DNA of 64,000 nucleotides from contig CASFPS010000004.1 of assembly GCA_949296355.1 (NCBI GenBank), forward strand, positions 1 to 64,000. Reading direction: 5' to 3'. The stretch comes from an uncultured bacterium. Its GTDB lineage: Bacteria > Cyanobacteriota > Vampirovibrionia > Gastranaerophilales > Gastranaerophilaceae. Both the position numbers and the translations under genes were made by a program. The notes under the pieces are model-generated. The model was not told the DNA's origin. It saw nothing but the letters and a program-made list of their open reading frames with translations, and searched no databases. Positions 42,030 through 54,714 of the stretch are shown here, piece after piece; position 1 is the first letter of the stretch; each line of letters opens with the position of its first letter.

Positions 42030-43055
42030 ATTAATCAAAGTTAGAAATGCGAATGGATGTAAAGTCATTGTTTATACAAAATTACCAATAAACTGTCGTT
42101 TAATAAGTTATGAGAAGTTTGGAAGTTTAGAAGGTTTTAAAAACCACGTCATTGCGGGGTAAATGTTTGGACTGGTGGGCAAAACTACTAGTTGGGCGTC
42201 ATTGGGAGGGAATATCCATTCATCCCGAAGCAATCCAGAACGAATTTTACAATCAAAAACCGGCGTTCTTCCGCGCCCGATAATCGCGCCTACCTCCCAA
42301 GTTGGGGAGGTCGCAGTTGTGCGAACGCCAGTGAGCTACAAATGCGGGTGGGGTTCTAACAAAACTAATCCCCATCCTAACCTTCCCGGGGTAAATATAT
42401 TGGTTTGGTATGTAATACTACAAGCAGGATGTATTTATCCGTGGAAGGAATGCGCTTGTGTCATTCAATTAGCGCATTTCCCTTGCACATTTGGGGAGAG
42501 GGAGCAGCCGTTATTGAGCCGAAAGGCGAAATTTACGGATGCGGGTGAGGGGCTGAATATTATCCGAACAATCACCCATCCCAACCTTCCCTCAATTAGG
42601 GAAGGAGCGTACGTTGTCGTTCAATCTTTGCTTTCTCCTCGCCTTCTAAACTCCACGTCATTGCGGGGTAAATGTTTGGACTGGTAGGCAAAACTACTAG
42701 TTGGGCGTCATTGGGTGGGAATATCCATTCATCCCGAAGAAATCCGGAACGAATTTTACAATTAAAAACAGGTTGGGTGAAACCCAACAATAACAATATG
42801 GATTGCCGCGTCGCTCTCGCTCCTCGCAATGACGCCCAACTGGTAGTTTTACCTACCGACCCAAACATTTACCCCCCGCAATGACGCAAACTATTTACCC
42901 CTTGCCCCTTTGGGGAGAGGGCAGAATTTGTTAGCGAGCAATGCGAGCTTAGAAATTCGGGAGCGGGGCTAAAAAGCAGTTACTTCAACAACTTCCCCCC
43001 CTACCTTGCTAAAAAAATTTATAATCAAAATCTTCAAATAAATTCTAAATGAATT
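42030..43055. repeat. One-kb composite of nested intergenic repeats
   Basis: 42148-42238 and 42655-42756 are two closely similar blocks: CGTCATTGC, then a GGGGTAAATGTTTGGACTGG unit with ACTACTAGTTGGG, then CGTCATTGGG and a ...CCCGAAG(C/A)AATCC tail. 42804-42885 carries the same arrangement inverted. 42387-42442 is a GGGGTAAATATATTGGTTTG unit lying inside a CCATCCTAACCTTCCC/GGAAGG palindrome, seen uninterrupted at 42578-42610 (CCATCCCAACCTTCCCTC). 42484-42556 and 42893-42970 are GGGGAGAGGG family copies. A long open frame on the plus strand is a chance reading. No gene is supported. Confidence 0.85.
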
Positions 43056-43502
43056 TTACAAATTTTGATGCGTATTTACATCATCAGCTTTATTTCTTTG
43101 TAAATCTGTGTTTTGTTGTTCAAGTTCTTGTATTTTTAATTCTGTATCTCTAGCTTTCAGCATTGCCTGAACTATTTTATCATCAGCACTCTGCTTTTTT
43201 ATATCGGCAAAAATAGCTTTTAATTCTTCCTCACTAAGTCCTTTTGGCGTTTTTACACATACCACAATTCTGTTTTTTTTGAAAGTGAAATATGAGGCTA
43301 TTATAATTCCCCACAATAATATACCCTGCAATACCCCTATTGCGGGAATATTGTTAAAACAACCGGCAATGAAATTCCACACCTGCATCGCAACCCATCC
43401 CGGAAATGCTATAAAACCTACCGAAAGACAGCATAATACAAGCCCCAGTATTATTATGCCTTTTATGCCTCTAATCTGTATAACATTCAAATTCTTTTTC
43501 AT
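43056..43502 (-). CDS. Hypothetical membrane protein, 148 residues
   Basis: Two or three membrane helices in the first 75 residues (GIKGIIILGLVLCCLSVGFI, GVLQGILLWGIIIASYFTF) followed by a polar, probably coiled-coil C-terminus (KIVQAMLKARDTELKIQELE). No family recognised. A TTG one codon upstream also opens the frame, but AAGAGG spaced five bases from ATG supports 43502. It follows ligA by about 30 bases on the same strand and could be co-transcribed with it. Confidence 0.7.
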   Translation of the reverse strand: MKKNLNVIQIRGIKGIIILGLVLCCLSVGFIAFPGWVAMQVWNFIAGCFNNIPAIGVLQGILLWGIIIASYFTFKKNRIVVCVKTPKGLSEEELKAIFADIKKQSADDKIVQAMLKARDTELKIQELEQQNTDLQRNKADDVNTHQNL

Positions 43503-43534
43503 CAAAACCTCTTGTAAACTTAGCTCATAGAGCT

Positions 43535-46772
<3,238 letters not shown>

Positions 46773-46789
46773 TTATCCACCCCGCAGGA

Positions 46790-47338
46790 TTACCCGACTG
46801 AATTATTAGCGCCAACATCTTCAACGCCTGATTCTGTTGTAACTCTTACATCCGAAATTGTACCGTTAAACTTGTAACTTTCACCTTCAAGAGTTACGGG
46901 AAGTCCCATTTTTATTTTGTTTCCGCCGACAACCGCGCCGTCTTTTGTAATTTTTGCCTTATCTGTAATTGTTATAATTGCATCAAATATTGCCGGCTGT
47001 GCAGGATCTTTTATCAGAATATACTGCTCTTTTACTTTTGGAGCAGCAATTGCAGTCTGCCTTGCCTGAGATGTAACCTTTACTACATTCAATTCTGTAT
47101 AAGGGACATTTCTTATAGTGATAAATGTTTTATCCTGAGATTTTATAGGGAATTCTTCTCCTGTAACAGTTACACCTCTCAAAAATACTTGAAATGTAAT
47201 AGGAGAGGTTGCTTCTATTTGCTTATCAGCAGTCTGTCTAAAATGCTTTGTTGTTGCAACTCCGACAATTAAAGCAATTATAACACCCAAAACTATTACA
47301 AAATCAACAATATTAAATTTCCCGAATAAGTTTTTCAC
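46790..47338 (-). CDS. DUF4330-like secreted/membrane-anchored protein
   Basis: 182 residues: an N-terminal membrane anchor (NIVDFVIVLGVIIALIVGVA) followed by a beta-rich extracytoplasmic domain (PITFQVFLRGV...). The start FGKFNIVDFVIVLGVIIAL fits DUF4330, found mainly in cyanobacteria and Firmicutes. Function unknown. GTG start at 47338 with GGAGAG six bases ahead. Located two bases after the hldE kinase, before the O-antigen ligase-like gene. Confidence 0.75.
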   Translation of the reverse strand: MKNLFGKFNIVDFVIVLGVIIALIVGVATTKHFRQTADKQIEATSPITFQVFLRGVTVTGEEFPIKSQDKTFITIRNVPYTELNVVKVTSQARQTAIAAPKVKEQYILIKDPAQPAIFDAIITITDKAKITKDGAVVGGNKIKMGLPVTLEGESYKFNGTISDVRVTTESGVEDVGANNSVG

Positions 47339-47340
47339 AA

Positions 47341-48369
47341 TTACTCTCCTTCATCTGCATTAAAGTTGTCCGGAATGGACTTCAAAATTTCATCTATAGT
47401 AGTTGTAGCACAGCCAAACTGCTTTATTACAATACCGGCGGCTATATTGCCTATAATTGCCGCATATACAGGAGTTGCGCCGCTTGCTAAAGCAAGTGTA
47501 TAAAGAGCTGTTACGGTATCACCGGCACCGGTCACATCAAAAACTTCTGCCTTATTGAAAACAGGGATGTGAGTATAATGGTCGTTATTATCAACCACAA
47601 CCATACCTTCCGAACCGCATGTAATAAGTACAGAATCAGCCCCGGATTGTTCAAGTAAGATATTGGCAGCTTTTAAGAAATCCTCTTTATTTTCAAGTTT
47701 AAAACCTACATGTTTTTGTGTGTCCGGAAGATTAGGAGTCATAGAAGTAATTCCGTAATATTTATCCAGATTCTTCTGAGCGTCAACCACAACTTTTTTG
47801 TGCAAATTATTGGCAAATCTTATAGTAGCCCTTATAACTCTTTCCGAAAGAGTTCCTACATGGTAATCTGAAATAATAACAGCATCACATTCGCCCATCA
47901 GTTTTTCTATTTGACTGATTAATTTATCCTCTGTTTCTTTAGATAGAGGGGAATTTGTCTGTCTGTCAATTCTTACAATCTGCTGGGTTATTGAATGCGA
48001 ACAGGAACCGGAAATTCTGGTTTTTGTAATAGTTTTACGTTCTTTATCCGTAACAAGCGAAGAACAGTCTATATTAGCTTCTTTAAAAGCATTCTTCAAA
48101 TCCATTGCCTGATAATCGTCGCCTACAACTCCAATTACACAAACTTTACCGTCGTTTATTGTAGAAACATTGTGGGCAGCATTTGAAGCTCCGCCTAAAA
48201 TATATTTAGTATGTGTATGCTGCAAAATTAACACCGGTGCTTCTCTTGAAATTCTCTCCGTATCACCGTAAACCATTTCATCAAGAGCCAAATCACCTAC
48301 AACAAGTATTTTTGCATTCTTTAAATTTTTTACTGTATTAATTAAACAGTCCCTGTCGATATGATACAT
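47341..48369 (-). CDS. rfaE1: D-glycero-beta-D-manno-heptose-7-phosphate kinase
   Basis: PfkB-family kinase making ADP-heptose precursors for lipopolysaccharide core. 342 residues, the kinase half of HldE only: ILVVGDLALDEMVYGDTERI, SREAPVLIL, LGGASNAAHNVSTI, VIGVVGDDYQ, VVDAQKNLDKYYGI and the ATP/anion hole VFDVTGAGDTVTALY. There is no C-terminal adenylyltransferase domain. Presence suggests an LPS-like envelope. GAGAGA precedes the ATG. Confidence 0.95.
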   Translation of the reverse strand: MYHIDRDCLINTVKNLKNAKILVVGDLALDEMVYGDTERISREAPVLILQHTHTKYILGGASNAAHNVSTINDGKVCVIGVVGDDYQAMDLKNAFKEANIDCSSLVTDKERKTITKTRISGSCSHSITQQIVRIDRQTNSPLSKETEDKLISQIEKLMGECDAVIISDYHVGTLSERVIRATIRFANNLHKKVVVDAQKNLDKYYGITSMTPNLPDTQKHVGFKLENKEDFLKAANILLEQSGADSVLITCGSEGMVVVDNNDHYTHIPVFNKAEVFDVTGAGDTVTALYTLALASGATPVYAAIIGNIAAGIVIKQFGCATTTIDEILKSIPDNFNADEGE

Positions 48370-48445
48370 TTCAATCTCTCTTATGATTGCCTAATGACTA
48401 AAACTCATATATAATATAATCATACAATAAAAAAGAGAGTTCGGC

Positions 48446-49294
48446 ATGGCTGATAAAAATATTTCTAACGATAAAGATTCTATTGATATTAATGAATTAG
48501 CTTCTTTAAATGATGATATTTCTCCTGAATTGATAGAGCAATTACAGCAGAAACTCTCGCAGGATGCCATGTCATTTAATGAAACCGGCAATAAAAACAG
48601 TTCCTCAAATTTTAATGTAAATGATGATGCAACACTTTTTGAAGAGCCTTCTGAACAAAAAGAAAATTCTGTATCACCGGAGCAGGCAACACCGCAGCCG
48701 ACAGTAAAAAAAGAATTTAATCTGGATAAAAATTTTGACGACAATTTTATAAAAAAATATAAAGCAAGATTAAACAAACAAAAGGAAGCCGGAGCTGATG
48801 CTAATAAAACCGAAGCCGAAAATTCTATCAGCAGCGCAGCTTTTTCGGAAAACACTGAAGAAAATACGGAAGAAAATATAGAACAGCTTACTAATGGCAA
48901 TATATCCGAAAGAAAAATAACCCCTGCACAAAAGAATTATAATGACAGCCTTGATTTTTTAGACGGAAACGTAAAGTACTCAAAGTATGTTATTTATATT
49001 GACCCGCAGAATGTTGATTTCATTGACAGCCTGACTGTAAAAGAACGCAAAAATCTTATTAATAACATATTAAGAGAACAAGACGACATTGCAATTACCA
49101 AACATCGTTTCAAAATTATTAATACGGTTATTAAACACGTTATAGTTGCAATCTTGACAATTACAGTCTCTATTCCGGTAATTTACTGGACAATAAATGC
49201 CTCATTAGAAGCAACAATAAACAATTACAGGCGTTCGCAGTCAAATTTCCAAACACTATATAAAGAAAACGGGAAAATTACAAATACGCGTTAA
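48446..49294 (+). CDS. Hypothetical acidic protein with C-terminal membrane helix, 282 residues
   Basis: The first 175 residues are acidic, Asn/Ser/Glu-rich and probably disordered (DSIDINELASLNDDISPELI). The C-terminal half has helical segments and a membrane helix (VIKHVIVAILTITVSIPVIY, about 230-250) followed by a short basic tail. No family recognised. AAGAGAG precedes the ATG. Divergent from the heptose kinase, convergent with 49298. May be a tail-anchored membrane protein with a long cytoplasmic arm. Confidence 0.72.
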   Translation: MADKNISNDKDSIDINELASLNDDISPELIEQLQQKLSQDAMSFNETGNKNSSSNFNVNDDATLFEEPSEQKENSVSPEQATPQPTVKKEFNLDKNFDDNFIKKYKARLNKQKEAGADANKTEAENSISSAAFSENTEENTEENIEQLTNGNISERKITPAQKNYNDSLDFLDGNVKYSKYVIYIDPQNVDFIDSLTVKERKNLINNILREQDDIAITKHRFKIINTVIKHVIVAILTITVSIPVIYWTINASLEATINNYRRSQSNFQTLYKENGKITNTR

Positions 49295-49297
49295 TAT

Positions 49298-49990
49298 TTA
49301 ATCTTTATCACCGATAATAGCATCAGCAAGAACGGTTCCCAGTTTGTACCCGCCAATTGAAGCACAAACAAAGCCTATACCTTTAAGCATACCCGGTAAA
49401 AATTTAAGTGATTTGTTAAAGAATGTTTTAGTGGCGCAATAATCTTTGAGTGCAGAGACCTGTTTTTCAACAAAAGGATTTCTCTTATAAAGAGCTTCGC
49501 GAGCGACAGCAACACGTTTTCCGTCGATTTTCTTTATAACAGGCATACCGATTATTCTTTTTGCAGCAGCTTCTGCCGTAAACATCGTTCCGAGTCCGAG
49601 AGTTTCCCTAATAGCGGCTTCTTTTTTATCATCAGCAGTTAAAACTTTAACGGCACCGGTTGCCATAATTAGCGGGTTTATATAATTAGAAGTAAAGTTT
49701 AAAACTTTACCGACACCATTTAAGACTTTATCACCTTTTGCAATTGCCTTGATTGATTCTTCGGCGCTTGTAAATCCGGCAGCGAGTGCGTTAGTAGACT
49801 CTTTAGCTATTGCGGATACTCCTTTTGCAGCATTTAAGACCTGACCTCCAGCAATATCCATATTCATAGCAGCGACAAACGGATTGGTTTCGGATAAAGC
49901 GTCGGCACCTGAATTAGCCCTTCTGGAAGAAAATATGCCGCTTGAAACTATTGAAGGCATAAATGATGTAATTGCTAATCCTGATGACAT
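49298..49990 (-). CDS. Hypothetical protein, 230 residues
   Basis: No family recognised. Alanine- and glycine-rich with amphipathic or hydrophobic helices (GLAITSFMPSIVSSGIFSS; YINPLIMATGAVKVL; GMLKGIGFVCASIGGYKLGT), no cleavable signal peptide. It may be membrane-associated or a colicin/phage-like helical protein; nothing decides. AAGGAT precedes the ATG. Confidence 0.7.
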   Translation of the reverse strand: MSSGLAITSFMPSIVSSGIFSSRRANSGADALSETNPFVAAMNMDIAGGQVLNAAKGVSAIAKESTNALAAGFTSAEESIKAIAKGDKVLNGVGKVLNFTSNYINPLIMATGAVKVLTADDKKEAAIRETLGLGTMFTAEAAAKRIIGMPVIKKIDGKRVAVAREALYKRNPFVEKQVSALKDYCATKTFFNKSLKFLPGMLKGIGFVCASIGGYKLGTVLADAIIGDKD

Positions 49991-50803
49991 ATATTTAAAT
50001 CCTTACAACACTAACTAATAACACACTATATTTATATAAAGTTTTGATTGAAGTAATAATTTCAAAAAAATGATAAATCTTTACAAATTGTAATAATTTT
50101 ACTCAATCTCCGCATTGCTTTTTGCCGGCTTGAAGTGCATGTCAATTGACCATCAACGCACCACCCCTCTCCCCTTGCGGATGAGAAGAATGCGCTAATC
50201 GAACGACAGCGCGCATTCCCTCTCCAGCGGGGAGGGCTAGGGTGGGGGTGAACAATCGAACGACAACGCGCATCCCCTCGCACCTTTGGGGAGAGGGCTA
50301 GGGAGAGGGGCTGAGTAATAGAAACATTGGGTAGACTCCGCGCGACAACTATTTTCAAAAGCTTTTGTCGGGCTAAAGCCCGACCTATTACTTATTTTTA
50401 ATTTCACCCCCCTTTGTCACTCCGTGACATTTCCCCCGCAAGGGGGGCAAAAACCCCATACGCATTACCATTGCCCTTGAAGAAGAATAAACATCCAATT
50501 AACGCAGCCAACTTCTTCCCCCCTTGCGGGGGAAGAGGATTTGCGGACGGACGTAAGTCCGGATAGCGAGCAAAACGAACGAACAGGAGCTCTGCTCCGA
50601 AAGTGAGATTTTGCGAGCGTGGAGCAAATCCAAGACAGTACCCGAAGGGGGATGGGGGGTAGTGAATTTGTAATAACCCCTCACCCGCATCTGTAGCTTT
50701 CGCATAGCTCAAGCACATCTGCTCCCTCTCCCGCAAGGGGCGAGGGGAAATGCGTTAACCGAGCGATAGCGCGCGTTCCGCTCATTTCATTTCTACTAAA
50801 AAA
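49991..50803. repeat. Repeat-filled spacer of 0.8 kb
   Basis: Upstream 49991-50100 is AT-rich. 50160-50310 holds several CCCCTCTCC/GGGGAGAGG palindromes, among them a GCGCATTCCCTCTCCAGCGG GGAGGG block like 24796. 50366-50392 is GTCGGGCTAAAGCCCGAC. 50404-50450 is TTTCACCCCCCTTTGTCACT...CCCGCAAGGGGGG, the same family as 32565. 50680-50750 is an inverted copy of the GGGAGAGGGAGCAG...GAGCC family. Two long open frames here are chance readings of repeats. No gene is supported. Confidence 0.8.
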
Positions 50804-52147
50804 TTAAGCCTCTTCGGAACTCTCTTCCTCGACTACCGGTTCACGATAAATTTGCAATTTTGTTATTCTTGCACCTTCAATCTCTTTAACGGTAAATGTT
50901 AACCCGTTAAACGATACTGTATCACCGATTTCTGCAATCCTGCCGAGGAGCTTTACCACAAGACCGGCAATTGTATCAACGTCATCTTCTTCAAATTGAG
51001 ACTCTCTCAGGCTGAAAAATTCTACAAATTCGTCAATGCGCATCATGCCGTTTGCAATATAAGTGTTTTCTCCAATCTCTTTGATATTTGCTTCGGCATC
51101 TTCATCAAACTCGTCCTGAACATCTCCTATAATTTCTTCCAAAACATCTTCCAGAGTAATTAAACCTGATGTTCCGCCGAACTCGTCTATAACAACCGCA
51201 ATCTGGCAGTGGCGTTTTTTAAATTCGATTATAAGATTATCTAAAGTCATTGTCTCCGGAACAAGAATCAATGGTCTGATAAGTTTGTTGATTGAATAAT
51301 TTTCCTTCGTCATATTCATTGTATAAAGGTCTTTGACGTGGATAAAGCCTAAAATCTTATCAATATTTTCTTCGTAAACAGGGTATCTTGTATACTGATT
51401 TTCCATTGCGGTTTTATTAAGTTCTTCATAGGAAATATCATTCGGAATACAAACCATATCCGTTCTTGGTATCATAACCTGTTTTGCCATCAAATCAGAG
51501 AATTTAAACATATTATGAAGCATTTCTGCTTCTGTTTCATTCAAAACTCCTTCATTATAGCTTGCATCAACGAGCATATCCAGCTCTTCCGTAGAATGCA
51601 CAAGAGATGCATCCTCAGAATTAGCATGACAAGCCGCAAGAATTTTGTTACCTGATACTTCAAGGAGCAATACAAACGGTTTCAAAACAGTTATAAATAT
51701 ATCCATTGGTGTTGCAATCATCAAAGACAATGATTCAGGATGTCTTAATGATATGCATTTTGGCAGTTGTTCGCCAAGAAGCACGTGGAAATATGTTACT
51801 AACACGAATGATATTGGAACAGCTATCATATGAGCCGATATTACACTATGAGACGCGGTAAAGAAGTTTATAGCCGGCTCAATAATCTGAACAATGGTAG
51901 ACTCTGCAACCCAACCTAATGCGATACTTGCAATTGTTACACCTAATTGAGCTGCTGCAAGCATTCTGTTTACATCATTAACAAGTTTTAAAGCTTTTTT
52001 TGCATTCTTGTTACCTTCGTTTGAAAGCTGCTCTAAACGGGTCTTTCTCACTTTTACCAGTGAAAACTCTGCTGCTACAAAAAAGGCATTAACGAAAAGC
52101 AAAAATAATATTATAAAAACATTAATAAAAAAATCTGTTATACCCAT
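50804..52147 (-). CDS. Hemolysin C/CNNM family membrane protein with CBS domains
   Basis: 447 residues: DUF21 membrane domain (about 1-190; FFVAAEFSLVKVRKTRLEQL and AAAQLGVTIASIALGWVAES), CBS pair (about 210-330; VMIPRTDMVCIPND, TRYPVYEENIDKILGFIHVKD) and a C-terminal CorC/HlyC domain. The family (often called hemolysin, TlyC or CorC-like) is linked to Mg/Co efflux; toxicity is not implied. GAGAG precedes the ATG. No operon partner. Confidence 0.95.
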   Translation of the reverse strand: MGITDFFINVFIILFLLFVNAFFVAAEFSLVKVRKTRLEQLSNEGNKNAKKALKLVNDVNRMLAAAQLGVTIASIALGWVAESTIVQIIEPAINFFTASHSVISAHMIAVPISFVLVTYFHVLLGEQLPKCISLRHPESLSLMIATPMDIFITVLKPFVLLLEVSGNKILAACHANSEDASLVHSTEELDMLVDASYNEGVLNETEAEMLHNMFKFSDLMAKQVMIPRTDMVCIPNDISYEELNKTAMENQYTRYPVYEENIDKILGFIHVKDLYTMNMTKENYSINKLIRPLILVPETMTLDNLIIEFKKRHCQIAVVIDEFGGTSGLITLEDVLEEIIGDVQDEFDEDAEANIKEIGENTYIANGMMRIDEFVEFFSLRESQFEEDDVDTIAGLVVKLLGRIAEIGDTVSFNGLTFTVKEIEGARITKLQIYREPVVEEESSEEA

Positions 52148-52238
52148 TTACTCTCTTATACCTTTAAATTATACATATAATTTTACACCAGCGCAGAATT
52201 TTTTGCAATATTAAGCCGTCCATAATATAATAAAACTT

Positions 52239-53189
52239 ATGAATACAGGCGCTTTTATTATACCTACAGGGATTGGAGCTTCAATAGGTGGGTTTGCAGG
52301 TGACGCAAGCTTCTGGGCAAGAAAGTTTGCAGAAAAATGCCGTTTGATTGTAAATCCTAATGTTGTCAATGCAGCGTGTTTTTCCGGTATTACTGAAAAT
52401 ATGCTTTATGTTGAAGGGTATTCGCTTGATGAATTTTTCAAGGGTAAAATAAACTTAATTCCATCTAAAAATAACAAAGTCGGGATTATTTTTGATAAAG
52501 CTATTACAAAACCTGTTTTAAATGTTCATATAAACACTATAAATGCAGTAAAAACCGTTTACGGTACAAATATAGCGGGCTATGAAATAACAGACGAAGA
52601 AGTCGGAGTAGAATTTTTTGTTGATAAATCCGGCGCTTCCGCGGGAAATGTTAAAAATTTGACAACGCTTAAATTTGCAGCAGAAAATTTAATAAAAAAG
52701 GGGGCAGAGGCTATTGCAATAGTCTGCAGATTCCCTGACGAGCAGGGCGAGGATTATGCAAACGGAATAGGTGTTGACCCTGTAGGCGGCGTAGAAGCAA
52801 TTATATCGCATTATATTTCTAAAGAATTTAATATTCCCTGCGCTCACGCTCCGGCATTTGATGATATAACAATAAGTACGGAAATCGTCGACTCCAGATG
52901 CTCAGCAGAATACATAACCCCGACCTTTCTCCCCTGTATTCTTCTAGGGCTTGCTCAAGCGCCGAAACTTTCAATAACTGACGGAGTAAATATTGACAAT
53001 CTTGACTATCTTATTATTCCTTATAATTCAACCGGATCAATTCCTGTTCTTGAGATGACAAAACGAAAGAAACCGGTTTATGCGGTAAAAGAGAATTCAA
53101 CCGTACTCAATATAACTCCTGAAAATTTTGCAAAAGATTGTACTGTAGTTGATACATATTTTGAATTGTACAACAAGCTTTTTAATTAA
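52239..53189 (+). CDS. DUF3326 family protein
   Basis: 316 residues. The start GAFIIPTGIGASIGGFAGDA matches DUF3326, a soluble family of unknown function known chiefly from cyanobacteria and plastid-bearing eukaryotes. A probable substrate loop is RFPDEQGEDYANGIGVDPVG and the end VDTYFELYNKLF. No membrane segment. It has a weak ribosome-binding site. Presence supports a cyanobacterial-lineage host. Convergent with tig. Confidence 0.85.
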   Translation: MNTGAFIIPTGIGASIGGFAGDASFWARKFAEKCRLIVNPNVVNAACFSGITENMLYVEGYSLDEFFKGKINLIPSKNNKVGIIFDKAITKPVLNVHINTINAVKTVYGTNIAGYEITDEEVGVEFFVDKSGASAGNVKNLTTLKFAAENLIKKGAEAIAIVCRFPDEQGEDYANGIGVDPVGGVEAIISHYISKEFNIPCAHAPAFDDITISTEIVDSRCSAEYITPTFLPCILLGLAQAPKLSITDGVNIDNLDYLIIPYNSTGSIPVLEMTKRKKPVYAVKENSTVLNITPENFAKDCTVVDTYFELYNKLFN

Positions 53190-53198
53190 CATAACAAA

Positions 53199-53224
53199 AT
53201 GCGGGCTGAAAATTCAGCCCGCAT
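53199..53224. terminator. Bidirectional terminator between DUF3326 and tig
   Basis: ATGCGGGCTGAA pairs perfectly with TTCAGCCCGCAT around two bases; U-rich runs follow on both strands. Confidence 0.95.
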
Positions 53225-53241
53225 TTTTTCTTGATGATAAA

Positions 53242-54534
53242 TTATTTCAATTTAACAGTATTATTATCTGCTAAAAATTTAGTAACTTTTTCATTCAAAG
53301 CCTGATGTGAAATAGCATTGAATACTCCCGGAGTCTGAGACAATTGTTTTACAAGAGTATTAGCGTCTATCTGGTACATTCTGCTTAATTCAGAAAGCTT
53401 AGCTCCAAACTCTGCCTGAGATACTACAATTTTTTCTTCTTTAGCAATTTTATCAATTACAAGTGAATTTTTAACTCTAACTGCAGCATCTTCTTTAAGA
53501 CTCTTCATAATTTCATCATATCCTTGAGCCTGCACTGCCTGCTCCCATGTAAATCCCTGCATAGCAAGCTTCTGTTTGTATTCTTCTACAAGCTGGTCTG
53601 CTTCTCTGTCTATCATTGACTGCTGAATATCGACTTTTGCATCACCTGTAACTTTTTCAAAAATTGCTTTTTCAGAATTCACTCTGTCAATATCAGCTTT
53701 TTGAGTATCAAGATATTTTTGGATATCTGCTTTCAAATCATCAACAGTTTTGAATGGTCCGATTTTTTGTACAAATTCATCTGTTAATTCCGGCAAAACC
53801 TTTGATTTAATTTCATTAATTTTGCACTTGAAAACTGCCGGCTGACCTGCAAGTTTCTTTTCGTGATATTCTTCAGGGAAAGTAACATTGATTTCAAATT
53901 CTTCACCTAAAGTTCTGTCAACGAGCTGCTCTGCAAAACCTGGAATAAAGCTTGAATGAGCAAGGTCTAAAGTATAGTTTTTAGCGTCTCCGTGCTCAAT
54001 CTTTTCTCCGTTAGAAAAACCTTCAAAATCAAAAACAACCGTATCAGTTGCCTGAGTTTTTCTGTCAGTTACAACAACAGTAGTTGCGTGCTGCTCCAAC
54101 AAACCATCTATAGATTTTTGAAGTGCATCTTCCGGAGTCTTGTATTCATCAACTTCAATAGTCAAACCTTTGTACTCGCCTAAAGTAACTTCAGGTCTTA
54201 ATTCTATCTTTGCAACGATTTTTAAGTCTTCACCGATTTTGTAGTCATAAGATTCAACGTATGGCTGGGCAACAACATCAAAATCATTTTCTTTAATTAC
54301 ATCAGAAAAAATTTTCGGAAGCGCATTCTCTAAAGCTTCGTGCTTAATTCTGTCCTCACCTATATTTTGCTCAACAATATTTCTGGGAGCTTTTCCTTTT
54401 CTAAACCCCGGAATATTTACATACTGCGCAAGTCTTTTTGCTGCATTATTGTAATAATTAACCGCGTCCTTAGCTGGAATTTCAATATCAACCTTTACTA
54501 CATTTTCAGGTTGTTTTTCAATAGTTGTTTTCAT
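53242..54534 (-). CDS. tig: Trigger factor
   Basis: Ribosome-bound chaperone with peptidyl-prolyl isomerase activity. 430 residues: N-terminal ribosome-binding domain with the signature PGFRKGKAPRNIVEQ (the usual GFRxGKxP loop), FKBP domain (about 160-245; DTVVFDFEGF...HGDAKNYTLDLAHSSFIPGF) and the C-terminal helical chaperone cradle. GAGGAT precedes the ATG. Single gene; clpP and clpX are not adjacent. Confidence 0.97.
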   Translation of the reverse strand: MKTTIEKQPENVVKVDIEIPAKDAVNYYNNAAKRLAQYVNIPGFRKGKAPRNIVEQNIGEDRIKHEALENALPKIFSDVIKENDFDVVAQPYVESYDYKIGEDLKIVAKIELRPEVTLGEYKGLTIEVDEYKTPEDALQKSIDGLLEQHATTVVVTDRKTQATDTVVFDFEGFSNGEKIEHGDAKNYTLDLAHSSFIPGFAEQLVDRTLGEEFEINVTFPEEYHEKKLAGQPAVFKCKINEIKSKVLPELTDEFVQKIGPFKTVDDLKADIQKYLDTQKADIDRVNSEKAIFEKVTGDAKVDIQQSMIDREADQLVEEYKQKLAMQGFTWEQAVQAQGYDEIMKSLKEDAAVRVKNSLVIDKIAKEEKIVVSQAEFGAKLSELSRMYQIDANTLVKQLSQTPGVFNAISHQALNEKVTKFLADNNTVKLK

Positions 54535-54667
54535 TTATAAATCCTCTTTTTCAATACTTTTACATATATAAAACTACTACAAACAGAGGATATTGTAAAC
54601 CTTTTAGTAATTTGGGGTAAATTATGGGGGGGGAGTCAATCTATTTTCCTCAGGAATCAGATAAAAA

Positions 54668-54695
54668 AGCAGGATGGCATTATTACCATCCTGCT
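54668..54695 (-). terminator. Terminator of rpoB-rpoC1-rpoC2
   Basis: On the minus strand AGCAGGATGG pairs with CCATCCTGCT around an eight-base loop, followed by UUUUUAUC, about 20 bases past the rpoC2 stop. Confidence 0.95.
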
Positions 54696-54714
54696 ATATC
54701 TCTCTTAATATATT

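Noticed and set aside
42163-42687. Open frame of 174 codons in the repeat-rich spacer
   Set aside because: It runs through two copies of the GGGGTAAA composite and other palindromes, so the same peptide (MFGLVGKTTSWASLGGNIHS) appears twice by repetition; no ribosome-binding site or family.
50404-50736. Minus-strand frame of 110 codons
   Set aside because: Lies wholly in intergenic palindromes; no composition or family support.
50804-52147. Hemolysin toxin
   Set aside because: The family name is historical; the domain layout is a CNNM/CorC-type transporter or regulator.
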